From Zelopaecilomyces penicillatus (taxonomy: Eukaryota > Ascomycota > Sordariomycetes > Hypocreales > Pseudodiploosporaceae), in assembly GCA_005765155.1 (NCBI GenBank), contig VCCP01000003.1, forward strand, positions 2,046,001 through 2,110,000: a stretch of DNA of 64,000 nucleotides. The letters run 5' to 3'. Of the stretch, positions 38,021 through 51,619 are shown in pieces. The position numbers were made by a program, and so were the translations under genes. Below the pieces are notes generated by a model that worked only from the letters and a program-made list of their open reading frames with translations, searched no databases and was not told the DNA's origin. How positions within the stretch are numbered: position 1 is the stretch's first letter; each line of letters starts with the position of its first letter.

Positions 38021-39719
38021 CTTCAGGCTTTATAGCTTCTGAATCTTCTATATCAGATTTAGAATCAGAGCTTCAGGTACTAGCTATAGTGTTCCAGTTA
38101 TCTATAGATAGGTTATAAGTGCTTATTATAAAGGAAGCTTTATTAGGTTCCTTACTATTAGTAGTAGGCTTCTTTGTCTTTTTATCCTTCTAAAAAGGCT
38201 TATAAGGCTGTTTTTCAGTGGATTTAGACGGTTTTCCCTTCTTCTTAAAGTCCTTATAGGTTTTTTTAGAAGGTTCCTTAGCTTCTCTAGCTCTATAGGA
38301 GCTAGCTTTTACAACTAAAGAGCTTTTATCCTATAGCTCTTCTAGCAAGTCCACTATAAAGAACTGTAAATTCAGGGCGTTAAGAGAGGTGCTAAGCGCT
38401 GTATAAATCCTGATATTGTTCCTTTAGCATTCAGCCTACTATAGAAAAGCTTCTTTTACAGCCTTCAGATACTGATTTATCTGATCTATAGGCTGTATAG
38501 TAACTGAAGCTAACTATAGCCTAATGAGTCAGGTGTTGAATTCGCTGTTAAATGCCTCTATAGAGCCTTTATAGCTACTAAAGCTAAGCTTATAAAAGGC
38601 GCTATAGAGGGTTCCATACTGCAGGGTAGCACTATAGCAGTATTGCTTATTCAGTATTTAATAAGCTTCTAGAGGTGTTATAGCCTAACTTATAGAGGCT
38701 TATGGGTGTTATGAGCAGCTGTTACAAAGTAATAGAAGCAAAATAGCCTGGTAATAATCACTAAGTTAACTGCTTATAGTAGGTTCTAATAGAAAATTAG
38801 GTAATTCTAATGCCTATAGCTGAATAGATAGGGCCTAAAGCTATTAATTATAATTATCAGGGCCTTTTAGCCTAAAAGCTTCTAGAAAGGCCTGTATTTT
38901 CTTAGATAGCTCCTTCAGAGCTAGATCATTTAATAGGTTAACAGACTATATAGGCTGTGGTAATAACTAAGGTGGCTGAAGTTAAGGTTATAGAGGTTCT
39001 TCAGCAGTCTTAGCAGCTGTAGTTATTATAAATTGGCCCTATAGCTATTATAATTGCTATATGAGCTCTTGTATCTGAGATCGAAGAGCCTATAATTCTA
39101 ATAAATTCTCTTCCATTAAAAAGTCCTGATCTGATATTTTCAGGATCAGACTATTATAACTAGTAGTTATAGCAGTATAGAGGAAAAATAAGCTTCTAAA
39201 AATAAGCTTATAGCTATATAATAGTATTATAAACAGCTGAAAGTGCTGGTTATAGCAGTGCTATAAGTGGCCAGGTCTTAGTAAGAGCCCTAAAAATAGC
39301 TAATTAGCTAGGGGGGGGGGTGATAGGCATAAGGGTTGCTTATTATATACTAGCTATAATCGAGTTATAGCATAGCTGGTATAGTGTCTTTGCTTAGTTA
39401 GCTGATTTCTATAGTCTTATATAGGCTTTTTATAAAGTTAACTAGCAATTTAAGTAATTAATTATATTTGGTATAGTTAGTAAAGCCATAACCTATAATT
39501 CTATAAGTCTAAATTAGTAATCTATAAATCTGAAAGTGGGTTATGCTATAAGCTATAGGTCTGATGTTTAACTCTTATATATATAGTGTTTTTTGTGACT
39601 TCTAATTGATAGGAAATATAAGTCTGACTGGTTAGAGGAGAGGCGAAAAATCTAATATATAAAGAGATTAAATATAGCAGAAAAAATAGTCTTCTTTTTA
39701 TAGTCTAAAATAACTATTC
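38021..39719 (-). pseudogene. Copia gag region
   Basis: Between the 5' leader and the protease. A Lys-rich stretch at about 38,160-38,300 fits the basic, nucleic-acid-binding end of gag, but I could not find a complete CCHC knuckle. Stops are scattered. A G10 run lies at 39,311-39,320. Confidence 0.5.
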
Positions 39720-39735
39720 TTCTAGGCTTATAATC
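39720..39735 (-). promoter_or_regulatory. Candidate primer binding site (half tRNA-iMet type)
   Basis: Directly adjoining the inner end of the 5' LTR, the minus strand reads GATTATAAGCCTAG. Allowing G-to-A RIP changes, this becomes GGTTATGAGCC, the complement of the anticodon-arm sequence GGCTCATAACC of initiator tRNA-Met. Drosophila copia primes on an iMet half-molecule in this way. The position is exactly where a PBS belongs. Confidence 0.6.
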
Positions 39736-40156
39736 TATTATAATTTATAGTATAAAGTTATAACTAAAGCTAGTAATAATAGCAGTGGAAGAAAGGCAGT
39801 GAATAGTTATTTAGAGTGAAGTCTATAGAAAAGAAGAAAGAAGTGATTGAATTGCTAATATAGAAAAGAAAAAGGATATAACTAGGAATCCTTCTATCTT
39901 TTATATCTATCTAATTCTAAGATAATTTGGAATTATTTTAAGATATTCCAAATAACTATTTGGAATTATTAGATATTCCAAATACTAAAACAGAAAGTAA
40001 GCACTAGTCTATCCCTTTATAGGTTAAGCTATAAGGGCTTTATAAGCTTAGCTTACTAAGCTATACAGGTCTAGCTGCTAGGCTATAGTAGATTAAGCTA
40101 CTAGACTATAGCAGGTTAAGCTGCTATATATAGAAAAAACTCATTTTATTTTAATA
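39736..40156 (-). repeat. 5' LTR-A of the Copia element
   Basis: 421 bp. It begins TATTATAATT and ends TTTTAATA, RIP-changed from TGTT...AACA. It includes three hairpin units at about 40,068-40,135. The outer flank CTATT at 40,157-40,161 is the target duplication. Confidence 0.9.
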
Positions 40157-43100
40157 CTATTTAATACTAGCTATAATTAAGAAAGGCTTTTTCTTATATC
40201 TTAATTATAGCTATAATACTAGTATATAATTATTCAATTAGCTTATTAAAGAAGGCTTTATTATACCTTATCTATAGATAAACTTAAATTACTCCTATTA
40301 TATTCTTTAGCTTTATTAAAGATATAGAATTATCTAATCTATTCCTAAGAATATAAAGGATTTCTATTATATCTTCAGCCTAATCCAATAGATCCTAGTC
40401 TATAATTATCCTAAGCTCTAGATTAAGATCGATCAATATATAAAATAATATAGTAATTATCTTTATAAGCAAGATCTCCTTTAATTTTAACTAATAATAA
40501 GAAAATCTTATACTCTAATCTATTATTTATAATATATTCTTAGGTATAATTATTAGATTAAAAGGTATTATCCTATTTAATATTAAAGTAGCCTTAGAAA
40601 TAGGCTTTTAATATATAATAATTAAAGATTTAATTAACTCTCTATTATTACCCCTTTATCTCTTTCTCTTATTAATATTTATATTAATTATATATATTAA
40701 TACTATTTAATCCTCTATATCTTTATATCAAAAGAATAATATAAAAGAAATTTAAATTATATTTTTATCAGATATAATATCTAAGTATTATAACTTTATA
40801 GATTATTACTTAAAGCTTAAATAAGGGATATATTTTCTAAAGATTATATCTTTATATTTATTTAATACCTATTTAAAGTATTAAGGGGCTTTAGCTTTAA
40901 TTAAGAGGATAAGGGATATAACTATATAATCAGGGAAGTTAATAGCCTAAGCTATTATAAGCTTCTAGTAGTATCCTTTTATCTTAAAGAACTATTATAT
41001 AATAATAAAAGAAATCATACTCTAGCTTATAATATATCCTAAGTTTAATATCCTAATATATAAATTATATATATAGAACCTAAGTTTAATATTATATATT
41101 AATTCATTATAATAGAAAAGAAAATAGCTTAGTAAATTATAGTATTAATAATTATTCTTATCTTATCTCTTTTAAAGAAAGAAGATATTAAAATCCTTAC
41201 TATTATTAAGATTAAATATTATCTAATTAAATAAAAAACTTATTAGGCCTTTATACTATAGATCCTTACTAATATATATATTAGTATTTATCTATATTTT
41301 AATAATTATTTAAGCAATATCTTCTTTAATAGCTATATTAATCTTGAGATTATTAATAAGCTTAATTAACTCCTTTATATCTATTAGCTTAGCTTTAAAA
41401 GATATAGTCTTAGTAATAATTAAAAAGAACTTTTCTTTAGGGTAAAGGTCCTATATAATCAGATTCTTTATTATAATAACTTGATTAAGTATTATTCTAA
41501 TAGTAATTATATTTATTTAATTTTTAAGACTATTAAAAGTCTTATATTATTTAATAGCTAGTTTAAAAATCATTTAATTATTAAAGTATCCCTAGAGCTA
41601 CTTATATAATATCTTCTTAAATTTATAAGGATTATTAATAGAATTTACTTAGATAACCTTAATAAGAAGCCTTATTAATATAGTCTTATATAATATATAA
41701 GATAATAGTTTTAAGTTCTCTTAATTCAAATTATATTAGAAAGTATAGAATCTATACCTATTAAACTAATCTAGAATATCTTTAATAGACTCTAAGTACT
41801 ATTATTTAAGTATTTTTAAATAATCTTTATATAATCTTAACTATTATAAATCTCCTTTAAAGAAATAGTTCTTTAATACTTCTTTAGCTTTTACTTATAA
41901 AAGGTTATAGATAAATCCCTAGATAATATCTTTATAAGTATTAATTATATAATATATAAAGTAATTATATTTCTTCTTATTAATTATATTATTATCTTTT
42001 ATCTTAAGCTTATAGCTTAAAAGGTATTTAATAATATTAATCTTATTAAAGTATTTAATAAGCTTAAAATTAATAATATATCTTTTAGATTTATTTATAA
42101 TAAGAATATCCTTAAGACTATTAAAGAAAGTAATATTAATCTTAATAATACTTTATTAAAAACTCTTAATAATATTATCCCTTAATTAATTAATTAATTA
42201 TAAGCTTAATCTATTAAGGAAAGGGCTATTAGAATTTATAATAGATATTATATTAGATAAAGGAATACTTAAAGTAAGGATATTAAGGATAATAATCTTA
42301 GAAGTGGTAATTCTAATAATAGAGTTAGAGCTATTTAAAGATTTTCTTCTTTAGTATAGAGAGTATCTATTTAAATCAAGGGTTAATAATATACTAAGAA
42401 GATTAAGTAATAATAAAGGCTTCCTATTATAGAGGTATTTAAATATCCAGTCTAAGAAGGAGTTATCTTAACTCTTATATAATAATATCTTATTAATTAT
42501 ATCCTAGTATTAATATAAAACCTTTTCTTTAAAGATAAATATTATATTTAAGTTAAGGATAATAGTTCTTATATTATTATAATTAAATAATATTTTATTT
42601 CTAAAATACTAAGATTACTCTTAAATAGAAAGCTTCTTTAATATTAAGGATAAGATCTATAAAAAAAGAAGAGAGATAAAAATATTTCCTAAGATTAACC
42701 AAACCATTAGAATACTAATCTATAATATAAAAAAGCAAAACCAAAGATTAATATATAGCTAATACTACTTATTATTAATTAGATAATTAATATTAGAAGC
42801 TATATAAGCTGATTATTTATAATAGTTCTTCCTATACTTACTTATATTTTAATTAAGTAAAATTAATAAATTCAAGATACTCTACCTTTTTAATCTAATA
42901 TTTTATATATAAATTATCTTTTATATATATTCTAGATAAAAGCTTATCTTAGGATTAAATATTCTCTTATTTTTTCTCTTAGTGGTTTAATATTCTATAA
43001 TATTAGATTCTAATAAAAAAGAAATTAATAATACCTTATTATTTAATCAGGATAATATATAATATCCCTACTTTATAGACTTTAAGTCTTTTAGTAAATA

Positions 43101-43323
43101 AGCTTAGCTCTTTTGCTTTTAGATTTCTAAGCTATTATCCTTAGAGATATCTCCTGATTATATTAATTAAAAGATCTTATAAAGGTACTTATAATAATTC
43201 TTCTTAGATTAATCCTTATAATAGCTTAAAAATACCCTTAAATATATTATATTATTAGTCTAGTATTAATTAATCCTTCTAATAATAAAGCAAATAAGAT
43301 ATCCCTCTATCTTAATTATTAAT

Positions 43324-43720
43324 TTTAATAAGAGAAAAATAATATATATAATAATACTAAACACTATCTATAGAACTATAGAATGATTTTAAGATAATTA
43401 TATAGCTAGTATAGTCTATAAGGATTAAATAAGCAAGAAAAGCTATAAAGTAATAATATAATAAATTAAACTTAAGGGATTAATTAATTATCCTATAACT
43501 AATCAGATAAAGAAAATAGCTTTTTAATAATTAATCTTTTAAATATATTAGAAAATTCTTAGGTAGAAGGGGAGAAAAAAAACTTAAATTCGATAATATC
43601 TACCCATTCAAATGGCCTAGGTATAGCCTATCTATTTATATAATTTAATCCCCCTAAGTACAGCTTATACAGCTATAGCTTAATCAATTAGCAAAGGGGT
43701 GTGTTCAACCCAGCTATTAA
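43324..43720 (-). repeat. 5' LTR of LTR-B copy 1
   Basis: 397 bp, matching 24,782-25,178. Its right part (from about 43,590) is less RIP-mutated than the left LTR, keeping GTGTGTTCAACCC. It is followed by the target duplication AATAG. Confidence 0.9.
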
Positions 43721-43725
43721 AATAG

Positions 43726-46267
43726 CCTAATATTAGATTATTATAAAATATTATTAAAATTTTAATTCTTATTCTAATTAAAATAAAGATCTTTTTAAAA
43801 TATAATAATAATTAATTATTATCTATTAATTAATTATTATATCTATTAAAAGAACTATTTACCTTAGATTATTCTTAGATATAAAATAAATTATTATTTT
43901 ATACTTTTAATAATATAATTATAAGGGTATTAATATTCTTTAATAATATTATAATAGTGCTTCTTTAAATTATTTATTTATTTATAATTGAAATTCTCTA
44001 GATTGTATATTAAAGGCAGGCTATTTACTTAATTATAGTTAAAACCCTTTTAATAAGAGAGATAGATATAGGTTATAACCCTATACCCTTATAGCTAGTC
44101 TCTAAAAGTCTATTTATAACTGGGGTCTCTATTAGTTATATAGTTATAATTTCTAAGGTTTCTTTAGTATTATTAAAATGATTAAGAAAGAAGAGTAAAT
44201 AACCTTTCCTTGATTCTTAAATATCTTCTATATCTATATAATCTAGCCTTCTAGATAATATATTTACTGGATTTAATCTATCTAATCTATATTTAATTCT
44301 AAAATTAAATAATACTAGCTGATTAAGTATATCTGCTTATTAGCTTAAAAGCTTCTATTTTATTATTAGATAGCTATAATTTAGATAATTTATTATAATT
44401 ATAATCTTATATTTTAAGTAGATTAAGTAATAATACTATATCTAAAAAGCTTTTATAATTATTAATATCTTAGTATCTGATATATAATAGTATAGTTCTA
44501 TCTTATTAAGTTTCCTTAATATATAAGCTATTAGGTATTATTTTCTATTAATATATTATATTAGTATAATATCTATAATAAAATCTAATATATGTATTTT
44601 AATATAAATAAAAATAGCTAGATTAAAGTGAGCTAGTATTAATTGCTTTAAGAATTTTTGCTTTAGTTCCTTAAAAATAGCTTGCTTATAGCTTTCTATA
44701 TATATAGGGCCCTTTTTCTTACTCTTTATTAAGTCTATAAATGGTATAATAATCTTATTATAGTTCTTAATAAATTATTAATAAAATCCTATAAAATTAA
44801 GGAATTATTAAATATCTTTAATATTAATAGATAATAATTAACTAGCTATTATTTATATCTATTCTTTCTTTATATATATTCCTTTAAGGTTAATAATAAA
44901 CCCTAGATATATTATTATATTAATATTAAAGTTATATTTCTATAAGTTTATATATAAGCTGTTTTATTCTAGTTTTTAAAGTATCTAATATATATTATTT
45001 ATATAAGTATCTAGATCACTGTTATATATTAGGATATTATTTAAATATATAATATAGATATAATCTATAAGGCCTTATAGTATATTATTAATATATTTCT
45101 AGAATATAATAGGGATATTTATAAGTCTAAAAGGTATTATTTAATACTTAAAGTAGCTATAATAATATTAAAAAGCAATCTTTTATTTATTACTTTCTTT
45201 AATATATATCTAATAATATATATCTTTAAGATTGAATTTAATAAATTTCTTTACTCTTTAAAATCAATTTAGAATCTTATAGATTAATAGTAATAGGGCT
45301 TGGTTTTTCTTTATTACTTAATTAAGAGTATAATAATCAATATAAAGGTATAGCTTATCTTTTTTCTTTAGAATGAATAGAATAGATGCTTTATATAAGC
45401 TTATTAATTAATATATCTAATCTTATTTTAAAGCTATATAAAGGTATTCCTAAAGTACTTTTAATTCTTTTTCTATTAGAGAGTAGATAAAGCCTTATAA
45501 TAATACTTTCTTATTAACTAATTCTATTAAATAAGTTTATCCTTTAAATAGTGATAGCTTAATAGCTGCTTTTTTACTAAATATCTTTATAAATTATATA
45601 TATTTAGATAATAGAGTCTTTATAAGTTCTTCTTCTTCTCTTAACTATAGCTTATTATTATTAATAGATCTTATATCTAAGATAATTATTATAGTTTTTA
45701 CTATTTTTATAATCTATTAAGCTTGCTTTATATTAATAATAAATTTAATACTTTATTCTATGAAGGGATAGTTCTAATAATCCTTTAATTATATAATTCT
45801 TATATTTATAATATAAAAGAAAGATAATCCTAAGATAAAATCTTCTTTAATATCTATTATAATATAATCTATAAGATATCTTTTTATTATTTCCTAATTA
45901 TTATAAAGTTCTATTAACTTTATAATTCTTCTATATATAGGAAAGTTAATATCCTTATATATTATCTTTAATAAAAAGCCTTCTTTTAGATAATTAAAAT
46001 CTATTAATAACTTTAAGTTAATAAGATAAACTTTTAATCCTAGATTAAATAATAGTATAGCTATTATCTAGCTATAATCGCTCTATATTCTTGCTTTTTT
46101 TATTATTAAGGATATAAAGTAATTAATATTATTTTAGGTATAATAGATAATTAGATTAATATTAGAATTATTAGTTAAGGTATTAAGGTTTATTTACTAT
46201 TATTAAACTGCTTTATAATTTTTAATAATATAATAAATACTCTTATATATTATATAATTAAGGGCTT
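43726..46267 (-). pseudogene. Middle piece of the LTR-C Gypsy: RT and RNase H
   Basis: The minus strand at about 45,250-45,420 reads ILKKKDKLYLYIDYYTLNQ, a Gypsy RT opening, preceded at about 45,420-45,530 by decayed sequence patterned like the EKELEVLREYL linker. The palm motif is at 45,036-45,047 (YLNNILIYNSD, family YLDD). RNase H should lie at about 43.8-44.9 kb. The right end was cut by LTR-B copy 2, the left end by copy 1, and the frame continues to the integrase at 24,776. Confidence 0.85.
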
Positions 46268-46272
46268 AGTAT

Positions 46273-46669
46273 TTTAATAAGAGGAAAACAATACATACAA
46301 TAACACCAACACTATCCATAGAACTGCAGGGTGATTTTAGGGTAGTTATATAGCCAGCATAGTCCATAAGGATTGAATAGGCAAGAAAAGCTATAAAGTG
46401 GTGATATAATGAATTAAACTTAAGGGATCAATTGATTATCCTATAACTGATTAGATAAAGAAGATAGCTTTTTAATAGCTAGTCTTTTAAATACATTAAA
46501 AAATTCTTGGGTAGAAGAGAGGGAAGAAAAACTTGAATTCAATGATATCTATTTATTTAAATAGCCCAGGTATAGTCTATCTACTTATACAGTTCAATCC
46601 CCCTAAGTATAGCTTATATAACTATAGCTTAATCAACTAATAAAAGAATATATTCAACCCAGCCATTAA
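46273..46669 (-). repeat. 3' LTR of LTR-B copy 2
   Basis: 397 bp, ending AGCCATTAA, followed by ACCCTCCTAGC, the complement of the polypurine tract of the minus-strand element. Confidence 0.9.
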
Positions 46670-49600
46670 AACCCTCCTAGCAAATATTAAAGATAACCCT
46701 ATTATTAAGTCAAGTAATATTTATAATCAACTAAGCAATAGTATTTAAATATAACCTTTAGATACCTATATATATATGCTTTACTTCTTCTCTCTTATCT
46801 ATCCTTAATTAAGTATTCCCCTAATATTTAATCCCTTTAACTCCCTTAATATCCCTAGAGTATTTAACTCTATTATTTAATCTATAGATAGAGATATTAC
46901 TGGTTATACTTATATAGTATAGTATTTAGATCTACTAGATTAAATAGCTTGAATCATTAGCCTATTAAAGGAAGCTTCTATTATCTCCCTAATATATTAA
47001 AGGATCCCTTCTATAACCATTCTACTAGAATAGAGACTAATATAATTATTAGAGTATTTAATATATAATATAGGCCTTCTAATAAGGAATATATTATTTA
47101 TCTTCTTAGCAAATTCAATAGTTATAGCATACCCTACTGCTCTCAAGTATTATAAAGGCAAACCAGTACCTACTTAAATAGTAGTCTCTCCCTTATATCT
47201 TATAGATCGAATTGATAGTATATAGTATAGAGGGGGCTAAGGGTCTAATTCCTTTTATTAGCTCTTCTGCTTCTTTTTTAGATTTCCCTTTTCTCTATTA
47301 GGAGGGTTAATTCACTTATAAGAAAGATATCTATTATCTAATCAAGATACCCTACCTAGGTTCCTATTAATAAACCATCTTAGGATTATAATAATATCCT
47401 TAAAAGTATTAATATCCTTATCTAAATTGGCTATAGGGGTACTTAAAGAAATTAATTTAGCTATCCATTTCTTAAAGATAATCTATTTCTAAGGGTTTAA
47501 ATATAATATAAGCTATATTAATATTAACTCTAACTCCTTGCTTAATAAATCTTAATTAAATAATCCCTAAGTATCCTTAGTACTATTATATATAAATAAA
47601 CTAAGCCTAGATAAAAGCCTAGAAACTAAATAAATAATAAATAACCTATTCCTATCAGCTCCTAGAGAATACTATTAGAATGCTATTACTTAATTATTAT
47701 TAGACTAAGTTATAACTAACTTAGCTTCCTTAATAATAATTATATTAATAATCTTAACTACCTTAGGCTTGATTATCTTACTATACTTAAACTTATTATT
47801 TAATCATTAATTAATAATAGCTTTAAAAAGTATAGATTTCTATACTCTAATAGGATAAGCAAGCAATACTATAATAATCTATATAAATAGTATAAGTAAG
47901 CTATTTCCTATAGATATATAAAAGACTCTAGAGTTATTATATAGTATAGATAAGATATATCTATTAATTAAGAATAGTATAATATCTCCTAGATAAATAA
48001 AATAAAGTGCTTTATCTATACCTTAGTTATAGATTATTTAATTATTAAGATCCTATAGGATAGTATAATAAAAGCTCTATAAGCATTTAATTATACCTAA
48101 CTTATTAATAATAAGATATAGTATAGTATTCCTTACTCTAAGTATATAACTAGATATAGGTTGATTTAAATTATTAAATAGGTATTAATCTCTTAATAAT
48201 AAATAAAAGGGATTATTAAAGAATAAGTAAAATATATTACTATAAGACTATTTAATCTTATTTAAATCTTCCTTAATCTAATCAAGATAAGAGCAAAACC
48301 TAATTAATCCTCTAATAGTAATATAGACCTAGAAAAAAGATAGATAACTATACTCCTAACCTTATACTTACTTTATATATAGAATAATAATAAATATAAA
48401 GTTATAGAAGAGATTAAGCTTATAAAGCATTTGCCTCTATAGATATATAAACTCTTTAGTATAATATATTTATCTATCTATTTATAAGTTAAAGATATAA
48501 AGCTAGCCTTTAAATCAATCCTAAATAAAGGAACACTAGTATATATTCTTATAGTTAATAAATCTAATAAAGAATTGCTTATTAAATATATTCTTATAAA
48601 AAACAATTAATCTATTAAGATAATTATAGATATTAAATATTAAATGATTATAGGATTTAAATTTATATAAAATATTAAGGAGATCTATATATATATAGAA
48701 GTATTCCTTTGATTTAAAAATATATATCACTTTAAAGGCTATAAATATATTATCAAAGATATTATAAAGTATAATTTAGAGCAGAGGGTATAATATAAAA
48801 TTAATAGCCTAATCTTTATTCTTTAGTATATATAATAGTTAATAAAGCTTGATTAGATAATCGCTCTAGTTCTATCCTTATAGGCCTTAAGGAAATAGCT
48901 GTATAATAGAGATAAGACTATATACCACTGAATCTAAGGTATCTTTATTAAAATTCTAAGGGAGGGTTAATAATAGATTAGATCAGTCTTATTAAAGGAC
49001 TATAAAGCAGAATTGCTTAGAAAACCCTAGGTTTATTATAAATATAGTATATTTATTAGTATATTTATAAAATAAACCTATATCTTCTTTAAGCTATACT
49101 ACTCCTATAATAATAGTAAGGCTTATATTTTTAATACTTATTTAAAGAAAGGGTATAAATAATCTAGAAGTTCTTTATTATTTTAATATTATATATTAAT
49201 AAGGAGTTAGATAGGGGTATAATTAAATAATAATAGAGATTAGGGGAATAAAATAAGATAGTATAGGTACTAGGGGGAGGTAATAGAGGTGAAAGGGGGT
49301 AATATATATAAGATATCTCTTTATAAGAGAGAGCTTTATAAGTATATAAGGGTTCAAATTAGCAATCCTTTATAATTATATACAATCACTTGATCAAAGA
49401 TGCCTTTTATTATAGACAGCTCTTCCTTTAAAGTATAGCTTTTTATTGCATTTGATAGTAATTCATAGCTGGCAAGTAATACATGTTTTCGTTTATATAC
49501 TTTTTAAAGGGGCTGCCTTCTAGCTTCTATAATTTTTCCTCCTTTACCTTATAACTTAACCCTTTTAACTTTAGGATTATTAATCTATCTCTTATTCTCT

Positions 49601-51560
49601 TTAGGTTTTTAATATAGGCATTATTTAATTATAGAAACTAATTAAAATAATATTCATTCTTAGCTCTTTAATATTAATTCTATTATAAATATAATCATTC
49701 TATATAATATAATTACTTATAAAGTTACCTTATCATAGAATAGTTATATTAAATTCTTTAATAGTATTAAACCATCTTTTATAATAGAAGTGATAGTAAA
49801 TTATAAGGCCTTCCTAGTTTAGTATTATTTAATCTTTATAAACCAATACTAATCCTTTTTCCTATTTTTAGATTTAAATAATATTTAAAGTATAGATTCT
49901 AGAGAGAGTGAATATAGACTAGATAAATTACCCTCTCTATTATAAGATATCCTTTATTATTAAGTTTATAAAAGATATATCTAATACTCTTATATAGCTA
50001 GCTAAGAGCTAAAGTCCTAAATAATACTTCTAAAAAGGCAATCTTTATAGTACTTAAGAATATCCTATACTAAAGTCTATTATAAAAACCTAAGTATCTT
50101 ACCCTATATTTATATCAGCTAAAATAGGATATATTTATAGGTATTTCTTTAATACCTTAATAAAACGAAAAGAGAGGATCTACTCTTTATTCATTAATCA
50201 TTATAGGGTTATTAATCCAATCCTATATTCCCATTATATATAATCCTTCTTAATTACTATTATAGCTATTAGGGAGTATATTATATAGCTATATTATCTA
50301 TATATTTCAATCCTAAGTAAATATAATAAATACTATTTAAATTATAAATAGGATAGATATATAAACTATAGATAAAGAGGACTTTATAGCTATTAATTTA
50401 AGCTAAAGGATAAGGGAAAGCAAATAACTTTCTTAGGGAAGGACTAGACCAAAGAATCAAAAGGACCAATCATTCCAGATTTCTTAAATATATCTACTAC
50501 TCCCTACCTATAGAAATATTAGCTATTAACTTTAAAGATTAAGTATATAATAAAACAGGATATAAATAAGATAATAAAGGAAAATCCTAATAGAATTTAA
50601 TAGATATAGATAAGATTAAATAATTCCTTAATTATTAGGATATAGGTTTGGTTTAAAAGGGATAGAATAAATTGATTTTAAAATAATAATATTAATTATA
50701 TAATCCAGATAATTTAGCACCAGTAAATGAATTGGCTTTTAAAGGTATTAATTAATCTTTATAAAATAAAATAAATTAATAAAAGAGTATAATTAATTTA
50801 GTATAGTATTATAAAATATATATATAATAAAATAAAAAAGGGATTTATATAAATAGGAAAGTTAAAGAAAGATAGTATTATAATACTAAAATAATTTATA
50901 AGAACTCTTATTTTTAATAGGAATTCAATAAGTTTTTTAAAGTAAAAGGAAAGGTTTTAGGTATATAAGTATAAGCTTTATTTAGTTCTGGTCAATACAG
51001 GTATAAAATAGATTTAAGAATAGGTCTATACTTAAGGGTACAGTAAAATCAGATTAATACAGATCAAGGAAAGGTTATAAATAAATAAGATTAATAGGGA
51101 TCATTTAATTATTAATATAGAAATAGTTTAATTATTATAATTAAGGTTTAAGAGTATTAATTATTTATTATAATTGATTTAATATAATTGGTTTATATAT
51201 TAGTAATGGAACATTATATATAAAGAGTGAAATTTACTATACCTTTCAAGAAATATCACTAAGATCCTCCCTACCAAGGATTTTTAAATAGAATTCAGAC
51301 TAAGAAATCCTTGATTTAAGTATATAAGAAGTTATATATATATCTAAAGTGAGTATAGTTAATATATACTCTTTTAGTATTGGATTAGACCAGGGATTAT
51401 AACTTTAAACCAAGGTTTAGTAGCTGATAGCAAGTCTAGGAAGTCTTCTTTAAGATCAATATTAGAGTTAGAGTCTTAGGGTATTATTTAATTAATAAAT
51501 AAGTTAAAGTATATAAGGGGATTTAATGATCCTAGCTCTCTCTTTTCTTTATATAGTTTT
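46670..51560 (-). pseudogene. Unidentified post-integrase coding-like region of LTR-B
   Basis: Minus-strand frames keep long stretches in which nearly all stops are TAA/TAG at plausible Gln positions. One is the 64-codon ORF at 48,536-48,730 and its continuation both ways (about 48,250-48,880), rich in Ile/Tyr/Phe/Leu. Another is about 49,800-50,340, with motif-like IQDWINNP, INEQRVDPLFSFYQGIKEIP and RYLGFIIDFSIGY. I recognise no domain. Candidates are an env-like or other accessory ORF, or a captured host gene. Being shared by both copies, it belongs to the element and is not a later insertion. Confidence 0.5.
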
Positions 51561-51619
51561 TATTTATCTTTAAGTCTAAAGAGCTATATATTAGTATTAG
51601 ATATCTATTAGCTATACTT

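Larger units (their letters stand above)
34538..40156 (-). mobile_element. Ty1/Copia retrotransposon, nearly complete
   Basis: Flanked by CTATT at 34,533-34,537 and 40,157-40,161; the empty site is seen in LTR-B copy 2 near 55,535-55,545. The 5' LTR-A is at 39,736-40,156 and a truncated 3' LTR-A at 34,538-34,877. Minus-strand order is protease, integrase, RT, RNase H, as in Copia (integrase before RT). It is distinctly less AT-rich than its surroundings and many stretches read without stops, so it is the youngest large insertion here. Scattered TAG/TAA stops still break the polyprotein, and the end of RNase H is deleted. Confidence 0.93.
33301..43323 (-). other. 5' region (presumed gag/protease) of LTR-B copy 1, split by a Copia element
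   Basis: 33,301-34,537 and 40,157-43,323 together correspond to 54,320-58,711 of copy 2. Lying between the 5' LTR (43,324-43,720) and RT, this should encode gag and protease, but I recognise no zinc knuckle or DTG motif in the RIP-degraded sequence. Confidence 0.45.
24782..43720 (-). mobile_element. LTR-B large Ty3/Gypsy, copy 1 (carries nested insertions)
   Basis: Identical-length 397-bp LTRs at 24,782-25,178 and 43,324-43,720, with target duplication AATAG at 24,777-24,781 and 43,721-43,725. Subtracting the solo LTR-A and the Copia element (each with one TSD) leaves 12,835 bp, against 12,836 bp for copy 2 at 46,273-59,108. The minus orientation follows from RT and integrase and from a purine-rich GGAGGG-like tract beside the left LTR. 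LTR termini are TTT...TTAA rather than TG...CA, and the border is certain to within one base. Copy 1 is more RIP-mutated than copy 2. Confidence 0.92.

Noticed and set aside
39311..39320. Poly-G runs (also 37,536-37,544 and 13,256-13,265) as a regulatory signal
   Set aside because: Homopolymer tracts without CpA are expected to survive RIP; no other evidence for function.
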